Below, piece after piece: positions 1 through 8,926 of a stretch of DNA of 64,000 bases (positions are counted from its first letter, which is position 1; the number at the start of each line of letters is the position of its first letter). This DNA comes from Natronobiforma cellulositropha. Its GTDB lineage: Archaea; Halobacteriota; Halobacteria; Halobacteriales; Natrialbaceae. The position numbers and the translations under genes were made by a program. The notes beneath the pieces were generated by a model, which worked only from the letters and a program-made list of their open reading frames with translations, had not been told where the DNA came from and ran no database searches. The stretch lies in contig NZ_JANZXN010000059.1 in the NCBI RefSeq assembly GCF_025629245.1, positions 30,048-94,047 on the forward strand, read 5' to 3'.

Positions 1-153
<153 letters not shown>

Positions 154-1413
154 TCACGTCCGGTCGCGCCGGAACGCCGCGTAGGTGTCGAGGGCGTCGC
201 GGACGAACGGCCGGACGTCGTCCAGCTGGAAGTAGTCGAAGCGGGGGTGGGCGTAGAGCGACTGAGTGACCTCGAGGAGCGCGCTCGAGAGGGCGGGCCG
301 GTCGACGAGGTCGACCTCGTCGGCGAGGATCGAGTGGAGGTAGAGCAGTTCCCCGCGTAAGAGGTGGCCGCCGACGCCGACCTCGTAGTCGCAGTCGATG
401 CGCTCTCTGCGGCCGGTCGCGAGCTGCCAGTAGTAGGCGGGGAAGTCGGCTCCGGCCTGGACCGAGAAGGGCAGCGACGACCAGAAGCGGGGGTTGATCT
501 CCATCAGCTGGTAGGTGCCGGTGTGTTCGTCTCGGAGGAACTCGACCATCGCGAGGCCGTGCCACTCGAGGTGGTCGAGGAGGTCGCGGCCCGCGCGCTC
601 GAGTGCAGGGTCCGAAATCGACTCGCGGAACGCGCTCGGGCCGCCGGCGTAGCTCCAGCCGCGACGCTGGCGGTGCTGGAAGGTCGCGACCGCCTCGCCC
701 TCGTCGTAGAGGGCGAAGAAGCCGTACTCGCCGTCGGAGTCGACGTACTCCTGGCAGATGGGGACGTGGCCCATCGAGTCGACGAGGGCGTCGACGTCGG
801 GTTCCTCGCCGGGGTGGAGGTAGGTCGTCGACGGCGGGGCGATACACACGTCGGCGGAGACGTCCTCGCAGTAGGTGTCGGTGAGAATCGAGTAGCGCGG
901 TTTGACGATCCACTCGCGTCCCCAGTCGTCACACTCGTCGAGGGCGTGTGTCTCGGGCGCGGAGACGCCCGCCTCCTCGGCGGCGGCGAACAGCCGGCGT
1001 CGGTCCTGGACGGCCGCGAGCGTCTCGAGCGACGGCCAGGGCGTGCCGACGTGGGGTTCGAACTCGTCGCGGTGGGCGGCGAGCGCGTAGACGTCGGCCT
1101 CGCGAACCGGGATGATCGTCTCGACGGCGGGGCGCTCGGCGAGCGAGCGCAGCGTCTCGGTGTACACCGAGAAGTCCTCGTCGGGAGCGGCGGTGACGAC
1201 CGCCTCGTCACAGTAGGCCGACTGAAAGGCGGGTGTCGTCTCGAGTTCGGAGACGGCGATGGTGCGGACGCCGGCGGGCGCGAGCGAGCGCAAGCAGGCG
1301 ACGGAACTCGGTGCCGAGATCGCGGGGACGACGACGGCAGGGCGAGTATCCTGGGATCTGGGCCACGTGTGTGAACGGGAGTGACGGGATGACTTGGGGG
1401 TGACGGTCGTCAT
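154..1413 (-). CDS. ATP-grasp domain carboxylate-amine ligase-like protein
   Basis: A 419-residue cytosolic protein with the order of an ATP-grasp enzyme: a pre-ATP-grasp nucleotide-fold segment (about 25-125), a lysine-bearing strand EWIVKPR (about 167-173), an acidic central strand QEYVDSDGEYGF, and the Mg-binding block EINPRFW at 305-311. The family activates a carboxylate as acyl phosphate and joins it to an amine or thiol. The acceptor is unknown. The first 24 residues are rich in Ser/Arg/Thr and probably not conserved, so the true start could lie downstream, but no later Met fits. The gene is convergent with the thiolase and stands alone, which gives no pathway hint. Confidence 0.8.
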   Translation of the reverse strand: MTTVTPKSSRHSRSHTWPRSQDTRPAVVVPAISAPSSVACLRSLAPAGVRTIAVSELETTPAFQSAYCDEAVVTAAPDEDFSVYTETLRSLAERPAVETIIPVREADVYALAAHRDEFEPHVGTPWPSLETLAAVQDRRRLFAAAEEAGVSAPETHALDECDDWGREWIVKPRYSILTDTYCEDVSADVCIAPPSTTYLHPGEEPDVDALVDSMGHVPICQEYVDSDGEYGFFALYDEGEAVATFQHRQRRGWSYAGGPSAFRESISDPALERAGRDLLDHLEWHGLAMVEFLRDEHTGTYQLMEINPRFWSSLPFSVQAGADFPAYYWQLATGRRERIDCDYEVGVGGHLLRGELLYLHSILADEVDLVDRPALSSALLEVTQSLYAHPRFDYFQLDDVRPFVRDALDTYAAFRRDRT

Positions 1414-1832
1414 GGGTCGTGAGAGTTCGGTCTGTGTCGCGAGCGGCGGGTTCGAGTGGGATCCTCGAGTGAGCGAGACGGCCGGACCACCGTCGCTGGC
1501 GGACTGGCACGGGTCCGTCGTGTGCGCGGTGTCCGGAAGATCATCGAGGGGGATACTCGGGCGTACATCACACGGGGTCTAATAGTATTCCTCGTAGCAC
1601 ATCCCTACTCGGCGTGGAGACGGTGGTTGGAGCCGGTTAGGGTGGCGTAACCGGTTCCTGCACAAGCCGACGTGAGCGGACGCACGCCGGGGTGAACACC
1701 GCCAGCGAGGGCTCGAGCCGAGCGTTCGTCCCCTCGAGTGCGGGTAGCCAGCGACTACCGCCGAGTGATGGAGGGCGTCGGCGGTGGTCTCGGCCACATC
1801 TCCCGAAAAGTAATCTTTGGTAATAGTTAGTG

Positions 1833-1848
1833 GTGACATCGATGTCAC
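1833..1848. promoter_or_regulatory. 16-bp perfect palindrome, candidate operator
   Basis: GTGACATC followed by GATGTCAC is a perfect 16-bp palindrome inside the 573-bp gap 1414-1986. A further half site, ATGTCAC, lies at 1861-1867, and a TATA-like CTAAATA at 1876-1882. The arrangement suggests a dimeric regulator acting on the NmrA-like gene downstream. The rest of the gap, 1414-1830, shows no convincing gene. Confidence 0.5.
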
Positions 1849-1907
1849 GTAGTATCGGTTATGTCACCGAGAAACTAAATAGGTTCGGTATTGAATCAGG
1901 TAACGTA

Positions 1908-1985
1908 ATGCAACCAGCAACCTGCGGCGCGGTCGAACGGCACGCACGGAGAACCGACGGCAGGATCGAGTGGAGGGCGAACTGA
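1908..1985 (+). CDS. Possible 25-residue leaderless upstream ORF
   Basis: An ATG at 1908 sits about 28 bp after the TATA-like CTAAATA (1876-1882), the spacing expected for a leaderless start. It opens a 25-codon frame rich in Arg, whose TGA ends one base before the ATG of the NmrA-like gene. It may be a short translated leader that couples ribosomes to the next gene, or chance. The peptide is basic rather than acidic, which argues against a stable protein. Confidence 0.3.
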   Translation: MQPATCGAVERHARRTDGRIEWRAN

Positions 1986-1986
1986 T

Positions 1987-2901
1987 ATGTCAGCCGATTC
2001 GACGCGCGTTCTCGTCACGGGTGCGACCGGAAACCAGGGTGGAGCCGTCGTCGACCACCTGCTCGAGTCGGACGCCGCGTTCGACGTGCGAGGGCTGACT
2101 CGAGACGCGAGCAGCGAGGCGGCAGCGGCGCTCGAGACCCGCGGTGTCACGATGGTCGAGGGTGACCTCGACGAGCCGGAGACGCTTTCCGAGCCGTTCG
2201 AGGGTGTCGACGCCGTCTTCGCGGTGACGGACTTCTGGGCGAACGGCTACGAGGCGCAGGTCGCACAGGGCAGACACCTGGCCGAGACCGCGAGCGAGGC
2301 GGACGTCGAGCAGTTCGTCCTCAGCGGCGTCGGCAGCCACGAGCGCGAGACGGGCATCCCACACTTCGACTCCGCCTGGGAGATCGAACGCTACGCAGCG
2401 GACCTCGACCTCCCGATGACCGTCCTCCAGCCGGTGTTCTTCTTCCAGAACTTCGAGGCGTTCGTCGACGACGTCCTCGACGGGACGCTGGCGCTCCCGC
2501 TCGCCGAAGGGGTCTCGCTCCAGCTGGTCGACGTCGACGACCTGGGACGGGCCGCCGCGGTCGCCCTCGAGCGGCCCGAGTCGTTCGTCGGCGAGCGCGT
2601 CGAACTCGCGGGCGACGCGGCGACGCTCGAGGAGATCGCGGCGGAGCTATCTGCGGTGACAGGTGTCGACGTCGACGCCGTCCACGTCCCGATCGAGGAG
2701 GCCTACGACTCCTTCGGCGAGGAGTTTACGGTCATGTGTGAGTGGTTGAACGAGGTCGGCTACCGGGCAGACGTCGACGCACTCACCGAGCGCTTTGGCT
2801 TCGAGTTCACCGACCTCGAGACCTACCTGCGCGAGCACGGCTGGGAGGAGAAGACCGGGATGGCGTCGGTGCCCGCCTGGGTCAAGGCGTTCGCCGAGTG
2901 A
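1987..2901 (+). CDS. NmrA-like / atypical SDR NAD(P)-binding protein
   Basis: A 304-residue cytosolic Rossmann protein. The dinucleotide-binding loop TGATGNQGG is at 11-19, followed by the pattern of NmrA-type atypical short-chain dehydrogenases (EGDLDEPETL, then a DAVFAVTDFW strand). These proteins often sense NAD(P) redox state or reduce quinones and lack the classical YxxxK dyad. No partner gene adjoins it; the palindrome and the upstream ORF suggest regulated expression. The next gene is 49 bp downstream with its own TATA-like element. Confidence 0.85.
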   Translation: MSADSTRVLVTGATGNQGGAVVDHLLESDAAFDVRGLTRDASSEAAAALETRGVTMVEGDLDEPETLSEPFEGVDAVFAVTDFWANGYEAQVAQGRHLAETASEADVEQFVLSGVGSHERETGIPHFDSAWEIERYAADLDLPMTVLQPVFFFQNFEAFVDDVLDGTLALPLAEGVSLQLVDVDDLGRAAAVALERPESFVGERVELAGDAATLEEIAAELSAVTGVDVDAVHVPIEEAYDSFGEEFTVMCEWLNEVGYRADVDALTERFGFEFTDLETYLREHGWEEKTGMASVPAWVKAFAE

Positions 2902-2950
2902 CGGGCGCGGGAAGATACGGTTATGGTGAGCCGTCGACAACTCCCGGCAA

Positions 2951-3697
2951 ATGCGCGACCTCGCCATCGAGACCGTCGGACTCACGAAGCGCTACGGGAA
3001 CGAGACTGCCGTCTCCGAGGTAGCGCTGGCGGTCGAGCCCGGGACGGTGTACGGCTTTCTGGGACCGAACGGCGCGGGGAAGACGACGACGATGCGGATG
3101 CTGACGACGCTCACCCGGCCGACGGCGGGTGAGGCCCGGATCGCCGGCCGGTCGGTCACAGACCGGGAGGCGGTCATCCCCCACGTGGGCTACTTACCGG
3201 AGGAGCCGCCGGTCTACGACGAACTCACGGGCCGCGAACAACTCGAGTTCGCCGCCGACCTCCGGGACATTCCACGCGAGCGAGCACGAGCGCGCATCGA
3301 CGGGTTACTCGAGCGCTTCGACCTGGTAGACGATGCGGACAAACGGATCGACGCCTACTCGAAGGGGATGCGCCAGAAAGTCGGCGTGATTCAGGCGGTG
3401 CTCCACGAACCGGCCGTGGCGTTTCTCGACGAGCCGACGAGCGGACTCGACCCGCGTGCAGCGCGGACGATGCGCGAGATCATCGCCGACCTCGCCGACC
3501 GGGAGATGACGATCTTCCTCTCGACGCACATCCTCCCGGTGGTCGACGAACTGGCGGACACGATCGGCGTCCTCGCCGACGGGCGACTCGTCGCCGAGGG
3601 ACCACCGGACGCACTGAAACGCCGCGTCGAGACCGGCGAGGAGGGCACGCTCGAGGACGTGTTCCTCGCGGCGACTGCTGGCCGCCGAGGTCGGTGA
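2951..3697 (+). CDS. ABC transporter ATP-binding protein
   Basis: A 248-residue ATPase subunit with Walker A GPNGAGKT at 38-45, a signature-like YSKGMRQKV, and Walker B FLDEPTSGLDP followed by the switch histidine in STHIL. This is the ATPase type of ABC-2 exporters, which drives efflux or membrane remodelling on the cytoplasmic face. No permease adjoins it; the next gene encodes an unrelated membrane protein, so the partner must be elsewhere or the DUF2391-like neighbour could cooperate. A TATA-like GGTTATGG about 27 bp upstream supports this ATG as a leaderless start. Confidence 0.9.
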   Translation: MRDLAIETVGLTKRYGNETAVSEVALAVEPGTVYGFLGPNGAGKTTTMRMLTTLTRPTAGEARIAGRSVTDREAVIPHVGYLPEEPPVYDELTGREQLEFAADLRDIPRERARARIDGLLERFDLVDDADKRIDAYSKGMRQKVGVIQAVLHEPAVAFLDEPTSGLDPRAARTMREIIADLADREMTIFLSTHILPVVDELADTIGVLADGRLVAEGPPDALKRRVETGEEGTLEDVFLAATAGRRGR

Positions 3698-3721
3698 CGA
3701 CGAGCGAACGAACACGACGGC

Positions 3722-3728
3722 TTTTATT
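3722..3728 (+). promoter_or_regulatory. TATA box for the DUF2391-like gene
   Basis: TTTTATT is centred 27 bp before the ATG at 3752, matching a leaderless haloarchaeal promoter and supporting that start. Confidence 0.6.
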
Positions 3729-3751
3729 CGCTCGAGTGAGAGGGAACCGCT

Positions 3752-4315
3752 ATGTCACGGGAACGCCCCGAGGAGACGACCGTCGAAGACGTCCTCGAGC
3801 AACTCGAGACGCTCGAGCGGGCGGTCGACGACCCCGAGGAGCGAGCGGAGGTGGTCGAGGCGAGGCGGCTGGTCACCCGCCTGTCGCGGGGTGGCCTGTT
3901 CGGCTCGGTCATCACCTCGTTCACCAGGAAGGACAAGGCGGAGGCGTTCGTCGGGAGCGTCCTCATCGGCCTGCCGCTGTTAGTCGAAGACGGCGTCATC
4001 GAGATCGGCGAGTTCCTGGCGGCCCACCCGCCCTTTTTCGTCGCGAATCTGGTGTTCGCGACGGCGGTCGTGATCGGGATCCTCTACGTGTCGAAGTTCC
4101 AGGAGGTGAGAATTACCGACCCCTACTTCGGGGTCGTTCCCCGGCGGCTGGTCTGGGTGCTCGCCATCGCGTTCGTGACCGCGACGCTGCTGATGACGAT
4201 GTGGGGACGGGTGACGTGGGACGAGCCGTGGGTCGATCTCTGTCGGGTCTCGGTGATCTTCACCGCGATGGCGATCGGTGGCTCGCTCGCCGACATCCTC
4301 CCCGGCGAGGACTGA
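3752..4315 (+). CDS. DUF2391-like integral membrane protein
   Basis: A 187-residue protein: an acidic soluble N-terminus (about 1-50, predicted helical), then hydrophobic segments near 65-83, 92-115, 130-152 and 165-180. The pattern resembles the uncharacterised DUF2391 integral membrane family. No catalytic motif is visible and no substrate can be inferred. It follows the ABC ATPase by 54 bp but has its own TATA box, so it is not clearly in the same operon. Confidence 0.65.
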   Translation: MSRERPEETTVEDVLEQLETLERAVDDPEERAEVVEARRLVTRLSRGGLFGSVITSFTRKDKAEAFVGSVLIGLPLLVEDGVIEIGEFLAAHPPFFVANLVFATAVVIGILYVSKFQEVRITDPYFGVVPRRLVWVLAIAFVTATLLMTMWGRVTWDEPWVDLCRVSVIFTAMAIGGSLADILPGED

Positions 4316-4384
4316 AACGGAGGGACCGATGCGAGCGGACGGACACCGTTCACGTCGAGCGCGACGTACTCGAATCGAACAGAG

Positions 4385-4390
4385 TATATA
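4385..4390 (+). promoter_or_regulatory. TATA box upstream of 4419/4550
   Basis: TATATA within AGAGTATATACTG, about 30 bp before an ATG at 4419. It is the only strong promoter element for the 533-residue membrane protein, whose start lies 160 bp further on. Confidence 0.55.
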
Positions 4391-4418
4391 CTGTTGACAC
4401 AACTCTGTGGTGAGTACA

Positions 4419-4559
4419 ATGACGCAACCGACGGTAGGGAACGCGGTGAGAGGAGGGGAGGACGTCCGTCGACACGTCGAGCGTGAGGTCCCGAGTGGGC
4501 GGGGCGACGAGAACGGGTCGGCCAACGGGACACTCGTCGAGCGGGAGCGATGGCGATGA
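4419..4559 (+). CDS. Possible 46-residue basic protein overlapping the next start
   Basis: A short frame begins at the ATG placed for leaderless initiation after the TATA box at 4385. It encodes 46 residues rich in Arg, Glu and Gly. Its TGA (4557-4559) overlaps the start region of the next gene (ATG at 4550 or 4556), a layout expected for translational coupling. I recognise no family. It may simply be a translated leader. Confidence 0.35.
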   Translation: MTQPTVGNAVRGGEDVRRHVEREVPSGRGDENGSANGTLVERERWR

Positions 4560-6151
4560 GAGGCGACCTCGGGGCGCTCGAGTTCCGCTGGAGCGCGCGC
4601 GGGTTCGCCCTCAAACTCGCGCTCTTGCTGGCGGCCGTCGGGGTGCTCTACCTCGTCCGGCCGCTCGTTCACGGCATCGTCTACCGGGCGGTCTACAGCC
4701 CCGGTGGCCTGGTCGTCGTCGGGCTGACGACGGTCACGGCGGTCGTTCTCTGGCTGGGACCGGCAATCGACCGGCCGTACAACACCTCGCTCGAGACGAA
4801 GCTGACGATCCTCGGCGGGGTCTTCGCGTTCGCGCTCCTCGCCGGTGCCGTCGTCGGCGTCCCGGCGGGGATGGTCGAAGAACGGACGCTCGCCGAGGAG
4901 ACGATGGACGGCGCACTCGAGGTCGAGGAGTTCCCCGGCGTCAACGCGGAGAACCCGCGGATCGTGCCGCGGTCGGTCGCCGATACGCAGACGCGGGGGT
5001 CGGTCTCCTACCGGCAGTACCGGCTCGGGACGAGTGACATCGCGCGGATGGAAGACGGACGGCTGGCCTGGTCGTATCCGGTCGAGCCCGACGGCTTCCG
5101 GAACACGCTGTTCGAACACCAGCAGGGCGTGGTGATGAGCGACATGACGCGGATGGAGAACCGGGAACTGCTGACGGTCGACGACCAGCCGTTCGCCGTC
5201 GGCGAGGGGATGGCGCTGACCCGGAGTGCCGACTGGCACCTGAAGAAGGGCGACTTCTGGGCGCAGTACAACGACGATCCGGTCGAGTTCGTCCACGACG
5301 GGACGGCCTACATGTACTACCCGAAGACGGGCCACGAGTGGCACCTGACGCCGATTCCGCACACGACGCCAACCTGGGAGGGTGGGGCGCTCGTCGCCCC
5401 CGACGGGACGATTACGCACCTCACGCCGGACGAAGCCCAGGAGAGTGAGATCCTCGACGGCCAGCGTCTCTACCCGCTGTACAACACCGAGCGCGCGATG
5501 GGGTCGCTCGGCTACCGGAACGGGATCGTCAACCAGATGAACGTCGTCGGCGCACACGAGGGCCACGTCGAGGTCGCGGCGTTGCCTTCGGGCGCGGGCA
5601 ACAGCCAGCCGTTCGTCATCGACCTCGAGGGCGAGCGGCTCTCGTACGTGACGGTGATGGAGCCCTACGGTGAGGATACCCGCGGGCTCGACGAGGTGTG
5701 GTTCGCCGACGCGGCGACCGGCGAGTACCGCTACTACGCGACCGGCAGCGAGACGCTGACCGGTCCCGAGCGGGCGATGGGCATCGTTCGCAGCGCCGAC
5801 TCGCGCACCAGCTGGGGTGACAACTTCGTGGTGATCGAACCGGTTCCGGTGACCATCGACGGACAGCTGTGGTGGCACAGCAAGGTCGTACCGACCGACT
5901 ACACAGCCATTACGCGGAACGTCTTCGTCAACGCCCACACCGGCGAGGCCGTCGAAATCTACGACACCGAGACCGTCCGCGAGTTCCTCGCCGGTGAAGA
6001 TCCCGACGAGGTCGAAACGATCGGTACCGAACCTGCACCGGACGACCCCGAGGTCGCCTACTACGTCGTCGTCACCGACGAAGACGGGGCGGAGCTCGAG
6101 CGAATTGCGGTCTCACCGGGACAGGAGATCTCGATCGTCCAGGGCGAGTAG
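4550..6151 (+). CDS. Large membrane-anchored protein of unknown function
   Basis: 533 residues. Three hydrophobic segments occupy about 20-43, 52-72 and 85-108. The remaining 420 residues are soluble, acidic and rich in aromatic and beta-forming residues, and probably face outside. No catalytic motif or named domain is recognised; the C-terminal 40 residues contain a strand-rich tail ending PGQEISIVQGE. An in-frame alternative ATG exists two codons in (4556). The gene is probably transcribed from the TATA at 4385 through a small upstream frame. Function unknown. Confidence 0.7.
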   Translation: MAMRGDLGALEFRWSARGFALKLALLLAAVGVLYLVRPLVHGIVYRAVYSPGGLVVVGLTTVTAVVLWLGPAIDRPYNTSLETKLTILGGVFAFALLAGAVVGVPAGMVEERTLAEETMDGALEVEEFPGVNAENPRIVPRSVADTQTRGSVSYRQYRLGTSDIARMEDGRLAWSYPVEPDGFRNTLFEHQQGVVMSDMTRMENRELLTVDDQPFAVGEGMALTRSADWHLKKGDFWAQYNDDPVEFVHDGTAYMYYPKTGHEWHLTPIPHTTPTWEGGALVAPDGTITHLTPDEAQESEILDGQRLYPLYNTERAMGSLGYRNGIVNQMNVVGAHEGHVEVAALPSGAGNSQPFVIDLEGERLSYVTVMEPYGEDTRGLDEVWFADAATGEYRYYATGSETLTGPERAMGIVRSADSRTSWGDNFVVIEPVPVTIDGQLWWHSKVVPTDYTAITRNVFVNAHTGEAVEIYDTETVREFLAGEDPDEVETIGTEPAPDDPEVAYYVVVTDEDGAELERIAVSPGQEISIVQGE

Positions 6152-6194
6152 CAGGGGTCGACAGCCTTTTCCCCCAGCCGTCGAAGCGCTAGGT

Positions 6195-6437
6195 ATGCGG
6201 AGACGATGGGACCGATTCCGGGCGGCTGGGTCGATCGTCGCAATCTCGGTACTGCTCGGTCTCGGCTTGCTCGTACTCGCCGACGCCTTCTCCGAGCCAC
6301 TGCTCGAGTACGCGGCCGTCGCGACGGTCCTCGTCGGCTGTCTGGTGTTCGTGCCGCTGTACTACTTGGTCGCAACCTGGAGTGACGAGACCGCCGCACT
6401 CGGTGTCGACCCCCAGGAGCGCGACTGGTCGCGCTGA
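6195..6437 (+). CDS. Small two-helix membrane protein
   Basis: 80 residues starting at the ATG at 6195, 43 bp after the preceding stop. A basic N-terminus (MRRRWDRFR) is followed by hydrophobic helices at about 13-31 and 40-60 and a short acidic tail. The positive-inside rule places the N-terminus in the cytoplasm. No family recognised. It may be co-transcribed with the preceding membrane protein. Confidence 0.6.
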   Translation: MRRRWDRFRAAGSIVAISVLLGLGLLVLADAFSEPLLEYAAVATVLVGCLVFVPLYYLVATWSDETAALGVDPQERDWSR

Positions 6438-6550
6438 GAGGCGCCGGCCGTGAGAGCCGGCGCTCGAGAGATAGTGGGTTCGTATCGCTCGGCGTGTCAC
6501 TCACCCCCGATGTGGAAAATCGTTACAGACTCGTGTCGCGAACGTAGTGC

Positions 6551-6835
6551 ATGGCGAATCTGAACGACGAGATGGGTGCTGTCAAAGACGAGTTAGACGA
6601 CGTCCGAGAGCTACTCCGCGAAGAGCTGCCCGCCCAGTTCGACTTCGACGTCACCGTCGGCAACATCGCGTACAACGCGAACACGAACAGCATCTCGGCG
6701 ACGGCCGAGCCGAGTTCGGAGGCCAGAGACCAGCTTTCGGAACGCTTTGGCGGCGTCAGCGTCAGCGCAGAGGGCGCACTCGAGTTCGAGTTCCGGTTCA
6801 CCTCGGATCCCGAGGCGGACGACTACTCGGCGTAA
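6551..6835 (+). CDS. Small acidic hypothetical protein
   Basis: 94 residues with a helical, acidic N-terminal third (about 1-28, with heptad-like Leu spacing) followed by a beta-rich segment. No family recognised. A TATA-like GTTACA lies about 28 bp upstream, supporting leaderless translation. Its stop overlaps the end of the convergent acyl-CoA ligase gene by 13 bp. Confidence 0.6.
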   Translation: MANLNDEMGAVKDELDDVRELLREELPAQFDFDVTVGNIAYNANTNSISATAEPSSEARDQLSERFGGVSVSAEGALEFEFRFTSDPEADDYSA

Positions 6836-8850
6836 ATGTCGTCGACGAGACCCGAGAAGTGCTGGAGGATGACGCGGCGTTTCTTCTTCATCGTCGGCGT
6901 GAGCATCTCGTTCTCCTCGGTGAACTCCTGTGGGATCAGGCGGAACTGTTTGATCCGCTCGTGGGGTTCGAACGCCTCGTTGACCTGGTCGACGGTCGAG
7001 GCGACGTAGGCGTGGACGCGCTCGTCTTCGACCATCGCTCCGGGGTCGTCGGGGAGGTCGATCCCTTCCGCGCTGGCCCACTCGCGGACGTGGTCCGTGT
7101 TGGGGACGATCAACGCGGCGACGAACTTCTCCTCGTCACCGATCACCATACACTGTTCGACGACCGGCGTGGTCGCGAAGGCGTCTTCGATGGGGCCGGG
7201 CGCGACGTTCTTGCCGGTCGAGAGGACGAGCAACTGTTTCGAGCGCTCGCGGAACTCGACGTAGCCGTCGGGCCGGAGGTGGACGACGTCGCCGGTTCGG
7301 AACCAGCGGCCGTCCGCACCGCTCGCTGCGGTGCCACCGTCGGCCTCGCGGGCGGGCACCTCGTCGGTGAACGCCCGCGCCGTCGGCCCGGGTTTGTTCC
7401 AGTAGCCGCGGGCGACGTTCGGCCCGCGAACGAGCAGTTCGCCGACGCGTCCCGGATCGTCGAACGCCTCCCGGTCGACGACCGACTCGTCGATCTCGAT
7501 CTCGAGGTCGGGAAGCGGCGGCCCGATCGTCCCGACTTTCGGTTCCTCGATCGGGTTGACCGTCACGACGGGCGCCGTCTCGGTCAGCCCGTAGCCCTCG
7601 TAGATCGGCAGCCCCATCGCGTGATAGAGCGTGCACAGCTCGGCCGAGAGGCTGCCGCCGCCGCTGATGAGCAGTTCGACGTTGCCGCCGAGGGCTTCGC
7701 GGACCTGCGAGAAGACGAGTCGGTCGGCGACGCGGTGTTTCGCGCGCAGGGCAGCCCCCGGGTCGTCGCTCTCGTAGTGCTCGCGGCCGACCGCGGTCGC
7801 CCACTCGAAGATCCGTTGCTTGACACTCGACTCGCTCGCCTGCTCGCGAACCGCGTCGTAGATCTTCTCGTAGACCCGGGGAACGCTCGTCGCAGCCGTC
7901 GGCGAGACGGCCGAAAAGTCCTCCTGGAGCGTGTCCGGACTCTCGGCGTAGGCGACGCAGGCCCCGCTCGCGAACATGATGAAGTGGCCTGCCAGCCGTT
8001 CGAAGACGTGAGCCAGCGGCAGGTACGACACCGTCTGCATCGTCTCGTCGATCGACGGCAGGGCGGGGTCGCGGTCGGGACGGGGACCGAAGCGCTTGCG
8101 GATCTGATTGACGTTCGACCGGAAGTTCCGGTGGGTGAGTTCGACGCCCTTCGGCGTGCCGGTCGTCCCGCTCGTGTAGATCAGACTCGCGAGGTCGTCC
8201 ACGGCGGGGGCGTCGACCCACGACTCGTAGGCGTCGGCGTCGAACGCCGACGCGCCGCGGACGTAGACGTCACCCAGCGTGAGCACGTCCTCGCGGTCGA
8301 ACGCCGGTTCCTCGGGCAGGCGATCGATCGACGCGACGAACGAGAGGTCCGTCTCGAGGTCGTCCTCGAGCGAGAGCACCGTCTCCGTGAGGGCGGCGTC
8401 CTCCGTGACGACGGCTGTCGCACCCGGATCGTCGAGGAGGTAGCGGATTCCATCCGGCGACGAACCCGGGTAGACCGTCGTGACGACACAGCCGGCAGCG
8501 AGCAGGGCGAAGTCCGTCTGCGCCCACTCCATGCGGGTGTTCGAGACGATGGCGACCCGGTCGCCGCCCTCGAGACCGAGGTCGCGAAAGCCGGCGGCCA
8601 GTCCGCGGACGACCTCGCGCATCTCGGCGTACGAGAGCGCGCGGAACCCACCGGGTTCGGCGGCGACCACCGGCGACTGTCCGTCGGTTTCGTCACTCCA
8701 GAGCGAGCGGTCGTAGACGCCACCCTTGTAGCGCTGGGCAGGGCGGTTCCGGTAGCGCTCGGCTGCGTCCTCGAACAGCCGTCCGAGCGTGGTCATCCCG
8801 ATGACCTCGTCGTCGTAGTCGCGTTCAGCCTCGAGCCAGTCCATACCCAT
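6823..8850 (-). CDS. AMP-forming long-chain acyl-CoA synthetase (AMP-dependent ligase)
   Basis: 675 residues with the signatures of adenylate-forming ligases: the phosphate loop YTSGTTGTPKG (about residue 225), YEGYGLTETAP for adenine/acyl binding, and the hinge RTGDVVHLRPDGYVEF with its conserved Asp. The length and the internal FERLAGHF region match the fatty-acid-CoA ligase branch. It activates a carboxylate with ATP and CoA in the cytosol. A TATA element (ATAAAA at 8871-8876 on the top strand) lies 24-27 bp upstream of 8850, supporting a leaderless start there; an alternative Met is two codons in. Confidence 0.9.
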   Translation of the reverse strand: MGMDWLEAERDYDDEVIGMTTLGRLFEDAAERYRNRPAQRYKGGVYDRSLWSDETDGQSPVVAAEPGGFRALSYAEMREVVRGLAAGFRDLGLEGGDRVAIVSNTRMEWAQTDFALLAAGCVVTTVYPGSSPDGIRYLLDDPGATAVVTEDAALTETVLSLEDDLETDLSFVASIDRLPEEPAFDREDVLTLGDVYVRGASAFDADAYESWVDAPAVDDLASLIYTSGTTGTPKGVELTHRNFRSNVNQIRKRFGPRPDRDPALPSIDETMQTVSYLPLAHVFERLAGHFIMFASGACVAYAESPDTLQEDFSAVSPTAATSVPRVYEKIYDAVREQASESSVKQRIFEWATAVGREHYESDDPGAALRAKHRVADRLVFSQVREALGGNVELLISGGGSLSAELCTLYHAMGLPIYEGYGLTETAPVVTVNPIEEPKVGTIGPPLPDLEIEIDESVVDREAFDDPGRVGELLVRGPNVARGYWNKPGPTARAFTDEVPAREADGGTAASGADGRWFRTGDVVHLRPDGYVEFRERSKQLLVLSTGKNVAPGPIEDAFATTPVVEQCMVIGDEEKFVAALIVPNTDHVREWASAEGIDLPDDPGAMVEDERVHAYVASTVDQVNEAFEPHERIKQFRLIPQEFTEENEMLTPTMKKKRRVILQHFSGLVDDIYAE

Positions 8851-8870
8851 GTGTCAGCACCCCATACACG

Positions 8871-8876
8871 ATAAAA
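8871..8876 (-). promoter_or_regulatory. TATA box for the acyl-CoA ligase gene
   Basis: Read on the minus strand the element is TTTTAT, centred about 25 bp before the ATG at 8850. It fixes that ATG as a leaderless start. Confidence 0.55.
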
Positions 8877-8926
8877 CGTGAGGAAACCGCGGGCGCGACG
8901 ACACCGGTTTACCGAGGAATCGCCGT

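Noticed and set aside
3980..5938. 652-codon antisense frame opposite the 533-residue membrane protein
   Set aside because: GC-rich antisense artefact; composition and motifs support the plus-strand gene with its TATA box.
6547..8874. 775-codon plus-strand frame over the acyl-CoA ligase
   Set aside because: The minus strand has clear adenylation motifs; the plus frame is Arg-rich noise.
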